Source: Cytophagales bacterium (GTDB lineage: Bacteria; Bacteroidota; Bacteroidia; Cytophagales; Cyclobacteriaceae). Taken from it: a stretch of DNA of 64,000 bases. Numbering within the stretch: position 1 is the stretch's first letter; each line of letters begins with the position of its first letter. The position numbers and the translations under genes were made by a program. Positions 33,936-43,424 of this stretch are shown here, piece after piece. The DNA lies in contig JAFLBQ010000005.1 in assembly GCA_017303805.1 (NCBI GenBank), positions 1 through 64,000 of the forward strand, given 5' to 3'. The notes beneath the pieces were generated by a model. That model was not told where the DNA came from, searched no databases, and was given only the letters and a program-made list of their open reading frames with translations.

Positions 33936-36392
33936 ATGTTCAAATCCCTTGCAATAACACCAATGGTTCAGGAAGATTCCGATGAGATGATTCAACTCAT
34001 TAACCCGGAACAAGAAACCGATCTTAAGCCCGAAGACTTACCCGAAGAACTTTCCATTTTGCCTATAAAAAATACGGTGTTGTTTCCGGGGGTAGTAATT
34101 CCCATTACCGTTACGCGCCAAAAATCTATTCGGCTAATAAAGAAGGCGTATCAGGGCAACCGGATAATTGGTGTAATTGCTCAAAAGAATAAACAAGCCG
34201 AAGAACCGGGCATCGAAGATCTGTACCGGTTTGGAACGGTAGCCCGCATTATTAAAATGCTGGTGCTGCCCGATGGAAATACCACTATCATTATTCAGGG
34301 TAAAAACCGGTTTCAGATTCGCGAGTATGTGCAAGACGAGCCGTTTATGACAGCCCGCATTGACCTGCAACCCGAGTTGGCATTGGATTTACAAAGCAAA
34401 GAGGTGGCGGCCCTGGTGCAATCGTTAAAAGATGCAGCTTCTAAAATTTTGCGGCTCAACCCGGAAATACCGCAAGAAGCGCAGGTGGCGTTAGATAATA
34501 TTCAAAGCACGGGGTTCCTCATTCATTTTCTTTCTTCCAATCTGAATGTAGATGTAGCCGACAAGCAAAAAATTCTCGAAACCAATAATATCATTGATCG
34601 CGGCACACTCCTGTTGCAATACATGCTCAAGGAAATTCAGATGCTGGAGATCAAACATGAAATTCAAAAGAAAGTACATACAGATATTGATCAGCAACAA
34701 CGCGATTACTTTTTGCGCCAGCAAATAAAAGTATTGCAGGATGAGTTGGGCTTTGACGGGCCCGACAAGGAAATTGAAAAACTACGCAAACGGGGAGCAG
34801 AAAAGAAATGGCCTAAAGTAGCAGCCGATCATTTCAATAAAGAGTTGGATAAACTGCAACGCGTAAATCCGCAGGCCCCGGAGTTTCCTATTACCATGAA
34901 CTACGTTGAGTTCATGTTGGATTTGCCATGGGAAGAATTCACACAAGATGATTTTGATTTAAACCGCGCCCGGAAAATTCTTGATAAAGATCATTTCGGT
35001 TTAGAAAAAGTAAAGAACCGGATTTTGGAATACCTGGCTGTACTAAAACTGAAACAAGACATGAAGGGCCCTATTCTGTGTTTGTATGGCCCGCCCGGTG
35101 TAGGAAAAACTTCGTTGGGTAAATCCATAGCCAAATCGTTGCAACGCAATTACGTGCGCATGTCGTTGGGCGGGGTACACGATGAAGCGGAGATTCGCGG
35201 GCATCGCAAAACGTACATTGGCGCCATGCCCGGTAAAATTTTGCAGAACATTAAGAAAGCAAAATCATCTAACCCGGTTTTTATACTTGACGAGATTGAT
35301 AAAGTACGTTCCGATTTCCGGGGCGATCCGTCATCGGCTTTGCTGGAGGTGTTAGACCCCGAACAAAACAATGCCTTTGGCGATAACTACCTGGAAGTAG
35401 AGTACGATTTATCAAAAGTGCTGTTTATTGCTACGGCCAATTCATTAGATACCATTCATCCGGCTTTGCGCGATAGGATGGAAATAATTGAGCTTACCGG
35501 ATACACTGTAGAAGAGAAACTACAGATTGCCATTAAACACCTGGTGCCCAAACAGCTTGCCGAGCACGGGCTGAAAGTAAAAGAAGTAAAGTTTGCAAAA
35601 GAAGCGTTGCTGAAGGTAATTGAAAGCTACACGCGCGAGTCGGGCGTGCGCAACCTGGAACGCAAAATAGGTTCGGTGGTGCGCAGCATTGCCAAGGCAG
35701 TAGCTATGGATGAAGCATTTGAAAAAGAAATAACACCCGCATACGTAGTAAAAGTTTTGGGTGCCGAAATCTTTGACGAAGAACTTTACCAGGGCAACGA
35801 GATTGCCGGGGTGGTAACCGGCCTGGCGTGGACACAGGTGGGTGGTGATATTTTGTTTATTGAATCGAGCCTGAGCCGGGGTAAGGGGCAACTTACTATC
35901 TCCGGGCAATTGGGCGAGGTAATGAAGGAATCGGCTGTGGCCGCGCTGTCGTATCTTAAATCAAATGCCGAAGCCTTGGGCATCGATCATCGCGTGTTTC
36001 AGCAGTACGATTTGCACATTCACGTGCCGGCCGGTGCGGTACCTAAAGACGGCCCCTCGGCAGGTATTACCATGCTTACCTCGCTGGCTTCTATTTTTAC
36101 TCAACGCAAAGTAAAAAACAAGTTGGCCATGACGGGCGAAATTACCTTGCGCGGGAAAGTACTACCCGTTGGCGGAATTAAAGAAAAAGTTTTGGCGGCC
36201 AAGCGCAGCGGTATCAAAGAAATTATCTTAAGCGAAAAGAATAAACGCGACATTGATGAGATTGAGAAGACCTACGTTAAAGGGCTTGCCTTTCATTATG
36301 TTACTTCCGTAGAAGAAGTTTTAAAAATCGCCTTGCTAAAAGATAAGGTGGCCAAGCCGGTGGAGTTTGTGTTACAGGAGGTTAAATCTTAA
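33936..36392 (+). CDS. lon: ATP-dependent Lon protease
   Basis: 818 aa from the ATG at 33936; a longer reading from a TTG at 33894 adds a non-conserved head. The N-terminal substrate domain ([20 protein letters not shown]) is followed by a helical region, the AAA+ module with Walker [14 protein letters not shown] and Walker [10 protein letters not shown], and the serine-lysine protease domain. The catalytic Ser is in [11 protein letters not shown] and the Lys in [15 protein letters not shown]. It degrades damaged and regulatory proteins in the cytoplasm. Divergent from the OmpA gene with 130 bp between. Confidence 0.97.
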   Translation: MFKSLAITPMVQEDSDEMIQLINPEQETDLKPEDLPEELSILPIKNTVLFPGVVIPITVTRQKSIRLIKKAYQGNRIIGVIAQKNKQAEEPGIEDLYRFGTVARIIKMLVLPDGNTTIIIQGKNRFQIREYVQDEPFMTARIDLQPELALDLQSKEVAALVQSLKDAASKILRLNPEIPQEAQVALDNIQSTGFLIHFLSSNLNVDVADKQKILETNNIIDRGTLLLQYMLKEIQMLEIKHEIQKKVHTDIDQQQRDYFLRQQIKVLQDELGFDGPDKEIEKLRKRGAEKKWPKVAADHFNKELDKLQRVNPQAPEFPITMNYVEFMLDLPWEEFTQDDFDLNRARKILDKDHFGLEKVKNRILEYLAVLKLKQDMKGPILCLYGPPGVGKTSLGKSIAKSLQRNYVRMSLGGVHDEAEIRGHRKTYIGAMPGKILQNIKKAKSSNPVFILDEIDKVRSDFRGDPSSALLEVLDPEQNNAFGDNYLEVEYDLSKVLFIATANSLDTIHPALRDRMEIIELTGYTVEEKLQIAIKHLVPKQLAEHGLKVKEVKFAKEALLKVIESYTRESGVRNLERKIGSVVRSIAKAVAMDEAFEKEITPAYVVKVLGAEIFDEELYQGNEIAGVVTGLAWTQVGGDILFIESSLSRGKGQLTISGQLGEVMKESAVAALSYLKSNAEALGIDHRVFQQYDLHIHVPAGAVPKDGPSAGITMLTSLASIFTQRKVKNKLAMTGEITLRGKVLPVGGIKEKVLAAKRSGIKEIILSEKNKRDIDEIEKTYVKGLAFHYVTSVEEVLKIALLKDKVAKPVEFVLQEVKS

Positions 36393-36550
36393 AAAGTTAC
36401 TGGTGGTCGTTGCTGGTTTCTGGTTTCAGGAAGTCAGTGTCAATACTAAAATACCCTAACAAGCAGAACCAGTAGAAAAAAATTGAAAACCAAAATTTAG
36501 ATCAGAAGCTAAATCGATCAGCAACAAGCAACCAGAAACGAGCAACCAGC
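36393..36550. other. intergenic between lon and hslU
   Basis: 158 bp, no gene. GTTTCTGGTT (36416-36425) and AACCAGAAAC (36530-36539) are inverted copies ~104 bp apart, in a stretch rich in GGTTNCTGG-type words. No terminator for lon and no -7 element for hslU were identified. Confidence 0.4.
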
Positions 36551-37942
36551 ATGGATTCAACCTATCTCACTCCGCAGCAAATCGTAAAAGAACTGGATAA
36601 ATACATTGTGGGGCAATACGAAGCGAAACGCAACGTAGCCATTGCCCTGCGTAATCGCTGGCGCAGAATGAATGTGAAGTCGGAGATTCAAAATGAAATT
36701 GTACCCAATAATATTTTAATGATTGGAGCCACCGGGGTTGGTAAAACTGAAATCGCCCGCAGGCTGGCAAAAATTGCCGATGCACCGTTTGTAAAAGTAG
36801 AGGCTTCCAAGTTTACCGAAGTAGGCTATGTGGGCCGCGATGTAGAAAGCATGGTGCGCGACCTGGTGGAACAGTCTGTAAACCTGGTTAAGGCGCGCAA
36901 GAAAGAAGAAGTAAAAGAAAAAGCCGCCCAGGCTGTAGAAGAAGTTATTCTGGATGCATTGATTCCGCCCATGCGCAGCAAACCCGCAGGCTTTGCGGTT
37001 GCAACCGAAGCGCAAGGAGACGAGCCCACAACCGATGTGGAGTTAAACGAACGCACGCGCAACCTCTTTCGCGATAAGATTAAAAATGGCGAACTCGAAG
37101 ACCGCAAGATCGAAATAAATATAAAGGGAAGCGGGAACCCCGGTGTAGGCATGATCGGAGCCGGTATGATGGATGAAGTCTCAATGATGAACTTGCAAGA
37201 CATGCTGAGCGGCATGATGCCGAAGAAAGCGAGAAAGCGAAAAGTTACGGTGGGCGAGGCCCGGAAAATTTTGCTCGAAGAAGAAGCAGCCAAGCTGATT
37301 GATATGGATGAGGTGAAGGAAGAGGCGATCCGAAGAGCGGAAGATGCCGGCATTATCTTTATTGATGAAATAGATAAAATTGCTTCGGGCGCATCTAAAA
37401 AAGGAGGCGGCCCCGATGTAAGCAGAGAAGGCGTGCAGCGCGATCTGTTGCCGATAGTAGAGGGCAGCACGGTAAACACCAAGTATGGAGTAATTAAAAC
37501 CGACCACGTGCTGTTTGTGGCAGCCGGTGCTTTTCATATCTCCAAGCCGTCCGATCTGATACCCGAATTGCAAGGCCGGTTCCCGATTCGTGTAGAGCTT
37601 ACCAACCTTACCAAAGAAGACTTCGTGCGCATTTTAAAAGAACCACGCAATGCACTAACCAAACAATACCAGGCGTTGTTTGAAGCAGAAGGTGTGCACA
37701 TTACATTCGATGACGATGCAATTGATGAAATTGCACAAACCGCTTTTGGAATTAATGCCGAAGTAGAAAATATCGGTGCCCGCAGATTGCATACGGTTAT
37801 GAGTAAATTGCTGAACGAATTTCTTTTTGATGTGCCCGATAAAATTACCCCACCGGCACAACTTACCATTACGCGCCAGTTGGTGCATGATAAACTAAAC
37901 GGCTTGGTTAAAAACCGCGACCTAAGCGAATACATTCTATAA
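36551..37942 (+). CDS. hslU: HslU, ATPase subunit of the HslUV protease
   Basis: 463 aa. N-terminal LTPQQIVKELDKYIVGQYEAKR, Walker A GATGVGKTEIARRLAK, the HslU pore motif KVEASKFTEVGYVGRDVESM, an inserted I domain (about 110-245, with a Met/Gly-rich stretch around MLSGMMPKKARKRK), and Walker B GIIFIDEIDKIA. It ends in the conserved C-terminal tail (SEYIL) that docks into HslV. The peptidase gene hslV is not next to it, upstream or downstream. A DUF4421 gene follows after 1 bp. Confidence 0.96.
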   Translation: MDSTYLTPQQIVKELDKYIVGQYEAKRNVAIALRNRWRRMNVKSEIQNEIVPNNILMIGATGVGKTEIARRLAKIADAPFVKVEASKFTEVGYVGRDVESMVRDLVEQSVNLVKARKKEEVKEKAAQAVEEVILDALIPPMRSKPAGFAVATEAQGDEPTTDVELNERTRNLFRDKIKNGELEDRKIEINIKGSGNPGVGMIGAGMMDEVSMMNLQDMLSGMMPKKARKRKVTVGEARKILLEEEAAKLIDMDEVKEEAIRRAEDAGIIFIDEIDKIASGASKKGGGPDVSREGVQRDLLPIVEGSTVNTKYGVIKTDHVLFVAAGAFHISKPSDLIPELQGRFPIRVELTNLTKEDFVRILKEPRNALTKQYQALFEAEGVHITFDDDAIDEIAQTAFGINAEVENIGARRLHTVMSKLLNEFLFDVPDKITPPAQLTITRQLVHDKLNGLVKNRDLSEYIL

Positions 37943-37943
37943 G

Positions 37944-38969
37944 ATGCGGTTGTTGTGGGTTGTGGCGTGGGTGTGTGTAAGTGTAGCGGCAAATGCCAGC
38001 GAAGACTCCGTTCGCAGCAAGTACGTGCAACGCTTTCCTGATAAATTTTTTCTGTGGCCGGTTTTAAAACAGCGCAATTTATTTTTTGACGTAAGCCCCC
38101 GCTCCGATGCATCCAAGGTATTGAAGTACCGGCCTAATAATTCGTTTGGCGTAGGAATGGGATTTTATTTGTTTGAGGTAGCCGTAGAACTTACCACCGC
38201 CATACCCCTAAACGAAAAAAGCCGAGCTACTTATGGCGAGTCGGACGTGCGCGATTTGCAAGCCAACTTCTGGGCAAAAAAATGGGGTGGCGATGTGTAC
38301 AACCAGAACTACCGCGGCTTTTACATTGCCGACCCTAACAAACTCGTAAGCACCGATGCCGAATTTTCCAAACGTCCCGATATCCACCTGGTTAACACAG
38401 GTGTAAACGGAATCTTTATTATCAACCACAAAAAATTTTCGTTGCGCTCGGCTTACAACTTTGCCGAACGCCAGTTGAAGAGTGGCGGCTCCCTGGTGGT
38501 AACAGGTACTCTTACCAATCTTCGCCTGCAATCAGACTCTACCATGTTAGGCGCCCGCTATCGCGACTTCTTTCCAAGTGGTGGGTCGTTTACACAAATG
38601 CGCAACACAACATTAGGCCTGGCCGGTGGTTACACCTTTACGTTGGTGTACCGGTCTTTTTTTCTCAACACTTCGCTTGCATTGGGCCCGGCTCATAATT
38701 GGGTTTATTATCAACCACAAAACAGCCGTGCGCAATACGACATTACCATTAACACCTATGCTGATTTGCGTGCGGCTTTAGGGTATAACAGCGAGCGGTT
38801 GTTTGCCGGCATGAGTTACGTAACACAATCGCGCGATATTCGCTTTGACGAGATCCGCTTTACCAGCAATAGTTCGGTATTTAAAATTCTGGTGGGCTAC
38901 CGCTTTCGCGAAGTAGGGATTTTAAAAAAGCGGGCAGTGGACCTCGTGCCGCTGGAGATAGTCCATTAG
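37944..38969 (+). CDS. DUF4421-family outer-membrane protein
   Basis: 341 aa with a signal peptide (LLWVVAWVCVSVAANAS) and alternating beta-strand character typical of a barrel, ending in a strand-rich C-terminus. The YRPNNSFGVGMGFYLFEVAV segment and GDVYNQNYRGFYIAD, which describes a ligand-free central region, fit DUF4421 as seen in Bacteroidota. Function unknown; outer-membrane location inferred. It starts 1 bp after the hslU stop and so is probably co-transcribed with hslU. Confidence 0.72.
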   Translation: MRLLWVVAWVCVSVAANASEDSVRSKYVQRFPDKFFLWPVLKQRNLFFDVSPRSDASKVLKYRPNNSFGVGMGFYLFEVAVELTTAIPLNEKSRATYGESDVRDLQANFWAKKWGGDVYNQNYRGFYIADPNKLVSTDAEFSKRPDIHLVNTGVNGIFIINHKKFSLRSAYNFAERQLKSGGSLVVTGTLTNLRLQSDSTMLGARYRDFFPSGGSFTQMRNTTLGLAGGYTFTLVYRSFFLNTSLALGPAHNWVYYQPQNSRAQYDITINTYADLRAALGYNSERLFAGMSYVTQSRDIRFDEIRFTSNSSVFKILVGYRFREVGILKKRAVDLVPLEIVH

Positions 38970-39364
38970 TCTTGTTGCATAATGGTTTTGCGATGAGTAA
39001 GGCCCCAACTCACCAAAGTATTGATTACAGGCCGTAACGTTTTACCGTATGGAGTGATGGCGTAATCTACCGTAATGGGCTTAGTAGGTAACACGGTGCG
39101 GGTAAGTAGTTGATTTATCTCCAGGTCGTGCAATTCTTTGCTTAGCATTTTGGCGCCAATACCGTGCACGTTGCGAAGCAAATCCATAAAGCGCATGTTA
39201 CCCTTGTACATCAATACAGCCAGAATCTGAATCTTCCACTTGCCGCTCAAAATCTCCATCACATCGCGGGCTGCCAGGATTTTGCGGTTTTGCTCCTGGC
39301 AACTTTTTTCATTTATATCAAGCCGTTTGGTGGTTAAGTTCTCGGGTAGCAACAAATCATTCAT
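38966..39364 (-). CDS. HxlR-family transcriptional regulator
   Basis: 132 aa, a winged helix-turn-helix of the HxlR class: VMEILSGKWKIQILAVLMYK, then MRFMDLLRNVHGIGAKMLSKELHDLE and the wing PITVDYAITPYGKTLRPVI. One cysteine (SCQEQNRK) sits just before the HTH, where the redox-sensing cysteine of YodB/HypR-type members lies. It is divergent from a DoxX gene and faces two palindromes. It overlaps the DUF4421 gene by 4 bp tail to tail. Confidence 0.9.
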   Translation of the reverse strand: MNDLLLPENLTTKRLDINEKSCQEQNRKILAARDVMEILSGKWKIQILAVLMYKGNMRFMDLLRNVHGIGAKMLSKELHDLEINQLLTRTVLPTKPITVDYAITPYGKTLRPVINTLVSWGLTHRKTIMQQD

Positions 39365-39406
39365 AGCGGTACAAATTTCTATAGTAACTGCAAAATCCTG
39401 CTATTA

Positions 39407-39441
39407 GTTTCCTCAAGGAAACTGGTTTCGGAAAGGAAACC
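39407..39441. promoter_or_regulatory. candidate HxlR operators between hxlR-type gene and doxX
   Basis: Two adjacent inverted repeats share the half-site GTTTC: GTTTCCTCAAGGAAAC (39407-39422) and GGTTTCGGAAAGGAAACC (39424-39441). They lie in the 131-bp divergent promoter region, where an autoregulating HxlR protein would be expected to bind. Binding itself is inferred. Confidence 0.5.
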
Positions 39442-39495
39442 CATAGCTATTGTAAAGTGCCGGTCCTTCAATTTTGAGCCTTAAAAAACACTTCT

Positions 39496-39849
39496 ATGAA
39501 ACGAGACAAGATTATTTACTGGATAGTTACCGGGTTAGTAGCTGCCGGTATGTCGCTAAGCGGAATTATGTACCTGACGAATGAAGAGATGAAAGTCAAT
39601 TTTACACAGATCGGGTTTCCACTTTACTTTATGCTGCTGCTGGGCATTGCCAAATTGCTGGGTGCAGTTGCGTTGTTGGCGCCCGTGCCAGCGAATGTAA
39701 AAGAATGGGCCTATGCAGGTTTTGGATTTACATTTATAGGCGCTGCATGGACGCACGTGGCCACACAAACACCGTGGGTGGCTCCGGTTATTTTTCTGCT
39801 GTTGTTAACAGTATCTTACTTTTTTTATAAAAAAATAAAAGCGGTTTAA
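39496..39849 (+). CDS. DoxX-family membrane protein
   Basis: 117 aa with four hydrophobic helices: IIYWIVTGLVAAGMSLSGIM, FPLYFMLLLGIAKLLGAVALL, WAYAGFGFTFIGAAWTHVA and VAPVIFLLLLTVSYFFYK. Small DoxX-like proteins of this type are often the target gene of a divergent HxlR regulator and are linked to redox or electrophile stress. The exact role is unknown. Confidence 0.85.
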   Translation: MKRDKIIYWIVTGLVAAGMSLSGIMYLTNEEMKVNFTQIGFPLYFMLLLGIAKLLGAVALLAPVPANVKEWAYAGFGFTFIGAAWTHVATQTPWVAPVIFLLLLTVSYFFYKKIKAV

Positions 39850-39942
39850 ATGCAGAACGCTGTTACTAAATAAGCGCGAAGCTTAGAATTTAATTAATCA
39901 GGGTAGCCAGTATTTCTTGTACAATACGTATTAAAAGAGTTG

Positions 39943-40749
39943 TTATACGAGTTGCCAACTTGTGTTATCGGGCATGGTAGTAACCGGTGTGCCCACCGGT
40001 TGCACCAGGTACGGGTAGTTAACCTTACTCAGAAACAATCCTTGCGGGTAGGCGGGGTCCCACACGGTGGGCGTAACTTTATCGATTAAGTAGTATTCAA
40101 ATTCTTCTACCGACAAAACGCCCGAACCAATCTTTATTAGTTTGCCCATTAACAAACGCACCATGCGGCCCAGAAAGCGGTCGGCCGCGATCTGAAACCG
40201 AAGCCGGTTGCCAGATTCGTTTATGTATAAGTTGGCATGTGCAACCTGGCAGCGCGTATGTTCATAGGCTTCGGGCGATTTACAAAATGCGCGGTAATCG
40301 TTGTAGCGGGTAAGTAGCGCCACAGCTTGTTTCATTTTGTCTAATTGCCAGGGTGAGTTATCTACTTGTGTGCTCACCAGATTTAAAAACGGATCTTTAT
40401 AGGTATGAATAAAATAGTCGTACTGACGAAGGACGGCATCAAACCGGGCATGGTGAGTACTCTCCACAGGCAGGATATCGAAGATGGCAAGATCGGGTGG
40501 TAATACTTTATTCAACCGGAAGCGTAAATCGAAATCCCACTGCGTATCGATATCGGCATGAAAATAAAACTGGCTGGCATGCACCTGGGTATCGGTACGG
40601 CCGCATCCCATAATTGTAATAGGTTCTTTTAAAATCTCGCTCAAAGAGGATTCGATTAGTGCCTGAATACTGTTGGCATTGGATTGCCGCTGCCAGCCGT
40701 GATAGCGGGTGCCTAAAAAGGCCATGTGAAAGAAGTAACGAGAGGTCAT
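39943..40749 (-). CDS. truA: tRNA pseudouridine(38-40) synthase TruA
   Basis: 268 aa. The N-terminal half has LGTRYHGWQRQSNANSIQAL and the catalytic aspartate in GCGRTDTQVHASQFYFH. The second half has YNDYRAFCKSPE and DRFLGRMVRLLMGKLIKIGS. It isomerises uridines 38-40 in the anticodon arm. Length and motif order are standard. It converges with doxX with ~90 bp between the stops. Confidence 0.95.
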   Translation of the reverse strand: MTSRYFFHMAFLGTRYHGWQRQSNANSIQALIESSLSEILKEPITIMGCGRTDTQVHASQFYFHADIDTQWDFDLRFRLNKVLPPDLAIFDILPVESTHHARFDAVLRQYDYFIHTYKDPFLNLVSTQVDNSPWQLDKMKQAVALLTRYNDYRAFCKSPEAYEHTRCQVAHANLYINESGNRLRFQIAADRFLGRMVRLLMGKLIKIGSGVLSVEEFEYYLIDKVTPTVWDPAYPQGLFLSKVNYPYLVQPVGTPVTTMPDNTSWQLV

Positions 40750-40845
40750 TTCGTCTTTAAAATTAATACTATTTGTTCCACAGCGTATTATTCTACATTT
40801 TCGTTTTTAACATGCAGGTAGCTAAAACAAAAAAAAATTATACAC

Positions 40846-41697
40846 ATGAAACCACTAGCCTTTTTTCTGCTCCTTACCAATTTTGCGTTCGCTCAATCCG
40901 GTAAGGTACTGGACAACGAGTCGCTTCCCAGCAAGATACTGGGCGGTACGCGTAAGTATGCCGTGTACCTGCCACCGGATTATGAAAGTTCTAAACGTAG
41001 TTACCCCGTTTTATATTTATTACATGGCGGAGGCGATGATCAAACCGGCTGGGTGCAGTTTGGCGAAGTGCAGCACATTACCGACAAAGCCATTGCCAAC
41101 GGCACAGCCACCGCAATGATTATTGTAATGCCCGATGCCAAAACCGGCCAGATGGGTTATTTCAACAGCGTGAAAAACGATTGGCGTTACGAAGATTTTT
41201 TCTTCGAAGAGTTTATTCCATTCATTGAAAAGACCTACCGCATCAAAAGCGAAAAACGATACCGTGCAGTGGCCGGCCTCTCAATGGGCGGAGGCGGTTC
41301 ATTTATGTATGCACTGCATCATCCCGAATTGTTTTCTTCGGCTTGTCCGCTCAGCGCCTACGTGGGGCCGCTTACCCAAGACGATGTTAAAACTTTTCTG
41401 GCCCGCACCAACACCAAAGCTACCGATGCCGAAATAGAAACCTATTTTAAGAAACACAACGCTATCAATCTCGTAAACGACATCAAAGACGATCAGAAAA
41501 AGGCCGTGCGCTGGTATATCGATTGTGGCGATGATGACTTTTTATATGAAGGCAATTCGCTAATTCACATCGCTATGAAGAAAAAAGAAATTCCCCACGA
41601 GTTTCGGATTCGCGATGGCGGCCACACCTGGACGTATTGGCGCACCGCATTGCCTGATGTGCTCCGTTTTGTATCGGAGGCATTTCACCAGTATTAA
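40846..41697 (+). CDS. secreted alpha/beta-hydrolase esterase (esterase D/feruloyl-esterase type)
   Basis: 283 aa with a short signal peptide (LAFFLLLTNFAFAQ). The alpha/beta-hydrolase fold shows the oxyanion segment YPVLYLLHGGGDDQTGW, the nucleophile elbow AGLSMGGGGSFMYA with its catalytic Ser, and a late His in FRIRDGGHTWTYW. This matches the putative-esterase family that includes feruloyl and acetyl-xylan esterases and S-formylglutathione hydrolase; export favours a polysaccharide or ester substrate. It is 23 bp upstream of the TldD-like gene and may be in the same operon. Confidence 0.86.
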   Translation: MKPLAFFLLLTNFAFAQSGKVLDNESLPSKILGGTRKYAVYLPPDYESSKRSYPVLYLLHGGGDDQTGWVQFGEVQHITDKAIANGTATAMIIVMPDAKTGQMGYFNSVKNDWRYEDFFFEEFIPFIEKTYRIKSEKRYRAVAGLSMGGGGSFMYALHHPELFSSACPLSAYVGPLTQDDVKTFLARTNTKATDAEIETYFKKHNAINLVNDIKDDQKKAVRWYIDCGDDDFLYEGNSLIHIAMKKKEIPHEFRIRDGGHTWTYWRTALPDVLRFVSEAFHQY

Positions 41698-41720
41698 ATT
41701 AGTGAGTTAATAATTTTTGA

Positions 41721-43394
41721 ATGAAAAATGCAGGATTGATTTTAGCGCTGGCACTGGTTACACCGCTTTGTGCGCAAGATAGAATTTTAGAAGTAGCAAC
41801 AACCGAGTTGGAACGCGAAATGAAAGAATTTTCCAAACTCGAAACCCCGCCTTATTTTTTAGCCTACCGGATAAACGACATAGCCTACACACAGGTACAG
41901 GCTTCGTTTGGTAGCCTGGTGCAATCTTTTGATAACCTTAACCGGCTGCTGTTTACCACCGTGCGGGTGGGCGATTATGCGTTTGATAATACCCACCCGG
42001 CCGATAACAACAATTGGATGTATGGCAATAACGGCCCCATGCAACAAGCCGTGCCCGTGCCGGTAGATGACGCGGCCGAAGCGTTGCGTTATACAATCTG
42101 GCGGGCAACCCAAACACACTACAAGCAAGCACGCGAAGCGCTTAAATCTTTAAAGAGTAGTGCTGCAGCCCAGAAGGTAAAGACCGAAGATTTTTCTAAA
42201 ACAACACCCACCCACTACATAGAGCCTGCATTGCCCGCCAACTGGTTTAATCTTACCGAGTGGCAAAATAAAGTCCGAAGACTTTCGGCTCCATTTCAAG
42301 CGCAGGCCGATATGGTTTCGGGCGATGTAAGCGTACAGTTGGTAAGCGAGCGAAAGTACTTTGTATCCTCCGAAGGAACACGTGTGGTGCAAAACCAGCG
42401 CTATGTGTACCTGATGATCAGCGGCAGCATTCGGGCTACCGGTGGCGACATCGTGCCGCTGCACAAATCTTTCTTTGCCTTTACCCCCGAAGACTTACCG
42501 GATGAAGCGTTGGTTTTGAAAGAAGTAAATAGCCTGATAACTACATTAACAAAACTTAAGAACGCACCGCTGGCCGAACCCTATACCGGTCCGGCCATTT
42601 TAGATGCCCAGGTGGGCGGGGTGTTCTTTCACGAAATCTTTGGCCACCGGGTAGAAGGCGAGCGCTTGCGCAACGATTTCGACAGCCAGACCTTTAAAGA
42701 AAAAATCGGGCAACCCGTACTCAACAAAAACCTGAGCGTCATTTTCGATCCAACTCTAAAAGAGTTTCAGGGTAAACCCTTAAATGGATTTTATAAGTTT
42801 GATGACGAAGGCGTAGCCGGCCAGCGTGTAGTGGTAGTAGATAAAGGGATTTTAAAAACCTTTCTGATGTCGCGCACGCCCCTCGAATCGGTTAAAACTT
42901 CCAACGGCCATGGCCGTGCCGATGCCGGCAGCGATCCGGTATCGCGACAGTCCAACCTTATTGTGCAGCCCGCCAAAACAGTGGCGTTTGCCGATTTACG
43001 TAAATTGCTCATTCAGGAAGCAAAGAAGCAAGGCAAACCTTACGGCTATTATTTTAAAGATGTAGTGGGCGGCTTCACCACCACCGATCGGTACAATCCC
43101 AATGCGTTTAATATTTTTCCAACCGAAGTATATCGCATTTATACCGATGGTCGCCCCGATGAGTTGGTGCGCGGTGTAGATTTAATAGGAACTCCGCTGG
43201 CTATGTTTGCCGAAATTCAGGCAGCCGATAACCAACAGGCTATCTTTACAGGATTTTGCGGAGCCGAGTCGGGCAGTGTGCCGGTAACCGCTATTTCGCC
43301 TTCGTTGTTTGTGCGCAGAATTGAAACCCAGAAGAAACCACAAACGGATATAGAAGCAACTATTTTAAAAACACCCACGGCTACCGATTACTAA
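41721..43394 (+). CDS. exported TldD-like metallopeptidase
   Basis: 557 aa, U62/TldD-PmbA family. N-terminal signal MKNAGLILALALVTPLCAQ; E. coli TldD is cytoplasmic. The metal motif H304-E-I-F-G-H309 (VFFHEIFGHRVEGERLRND) is intact. The C-terminal TldD domain includes NGHGRADAGSDPVSRQSNLI and a conserved carboxylate-rich PYGYYFKDVVGG region. TldD/TldE heterodimers cleave unfolded peptides; TldD provides the zinc site. The following gene is a TldE-like partner. Substrate unknown. Confidence 0.87.
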   Translation: MKNAGLILALALVTPLCAQDRILEVATTELEREMKEFSKLETPPYFLAYRINDIAYTQVQASFGSLVQSFDNLNRLLFTTVRVGDYAFDNTHPADNNNWMYGNNGPMQQAVPVPVDDAAEALRYTIWRATQTHYKQAREALKSLKSSAAAQKVKTEDFSKTTPTHYIEPALPANWFNLTEWQNKVRRLSAPFQAQADMVSGDVSVQLVSERKYFVSSEGTRVVQNQRYVYLMISGSIRATGGDIVPLHKSFFAFTPEDLPDEALVLKEVNSLITTLTKLKNAPLAEPYTGPAILDAQVGGVFFHEIFGHRVEGERLRNDFDSQTFKEKIGQPVLNKNLSVIFDPTLKEFQGKPLNGFYKFDDEGVAGQRVVVVDKGILKTFLMSRTPLESVKTSNGHGRADAGSDPVSRQSNLIVQPAKTVAFADLRKLLIQEAKKQGKPYGYYFKDVVGGFTTTDRYNPNAFNIFPTEVYRIYTDGRPDELVRGVDLIGTPLAMFAEIQAADNQQAIFTGFCGAESGSVPVTAISPSLFVRRIETQKKPQTDIEATILKTPTATDY

Positions 43395-43424
43395 GAATTA
43401 AAACGTACTTTTTATAACAGGAAG

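Noticed and set aside
33836-33936. Sigma-54 (TGGCAC-N5-TTGC) or sigma-70 (TTGACT...TATAAT) promoter before lon
   Set aside because: TGGCAC near 33923 lacks the TTGC half; TTGACT and TATAAT are 19 bp apart and Bacteroidota do not use that consensus. Left unassigned.
36416-36539. Inverted GTTTCTGGTT / AACCAGAAAC upstream of hslU as an operator
   Set aside because: Arms are 104 bp apart in a low-complexity GGTT/CTGG stretch; too weak to call.
36826-37482. A 218-codon open frame antisense to hslU
   Set aside because: Serine-rich translation typical of an antisense shadow; the hslU frame has all family motifs.
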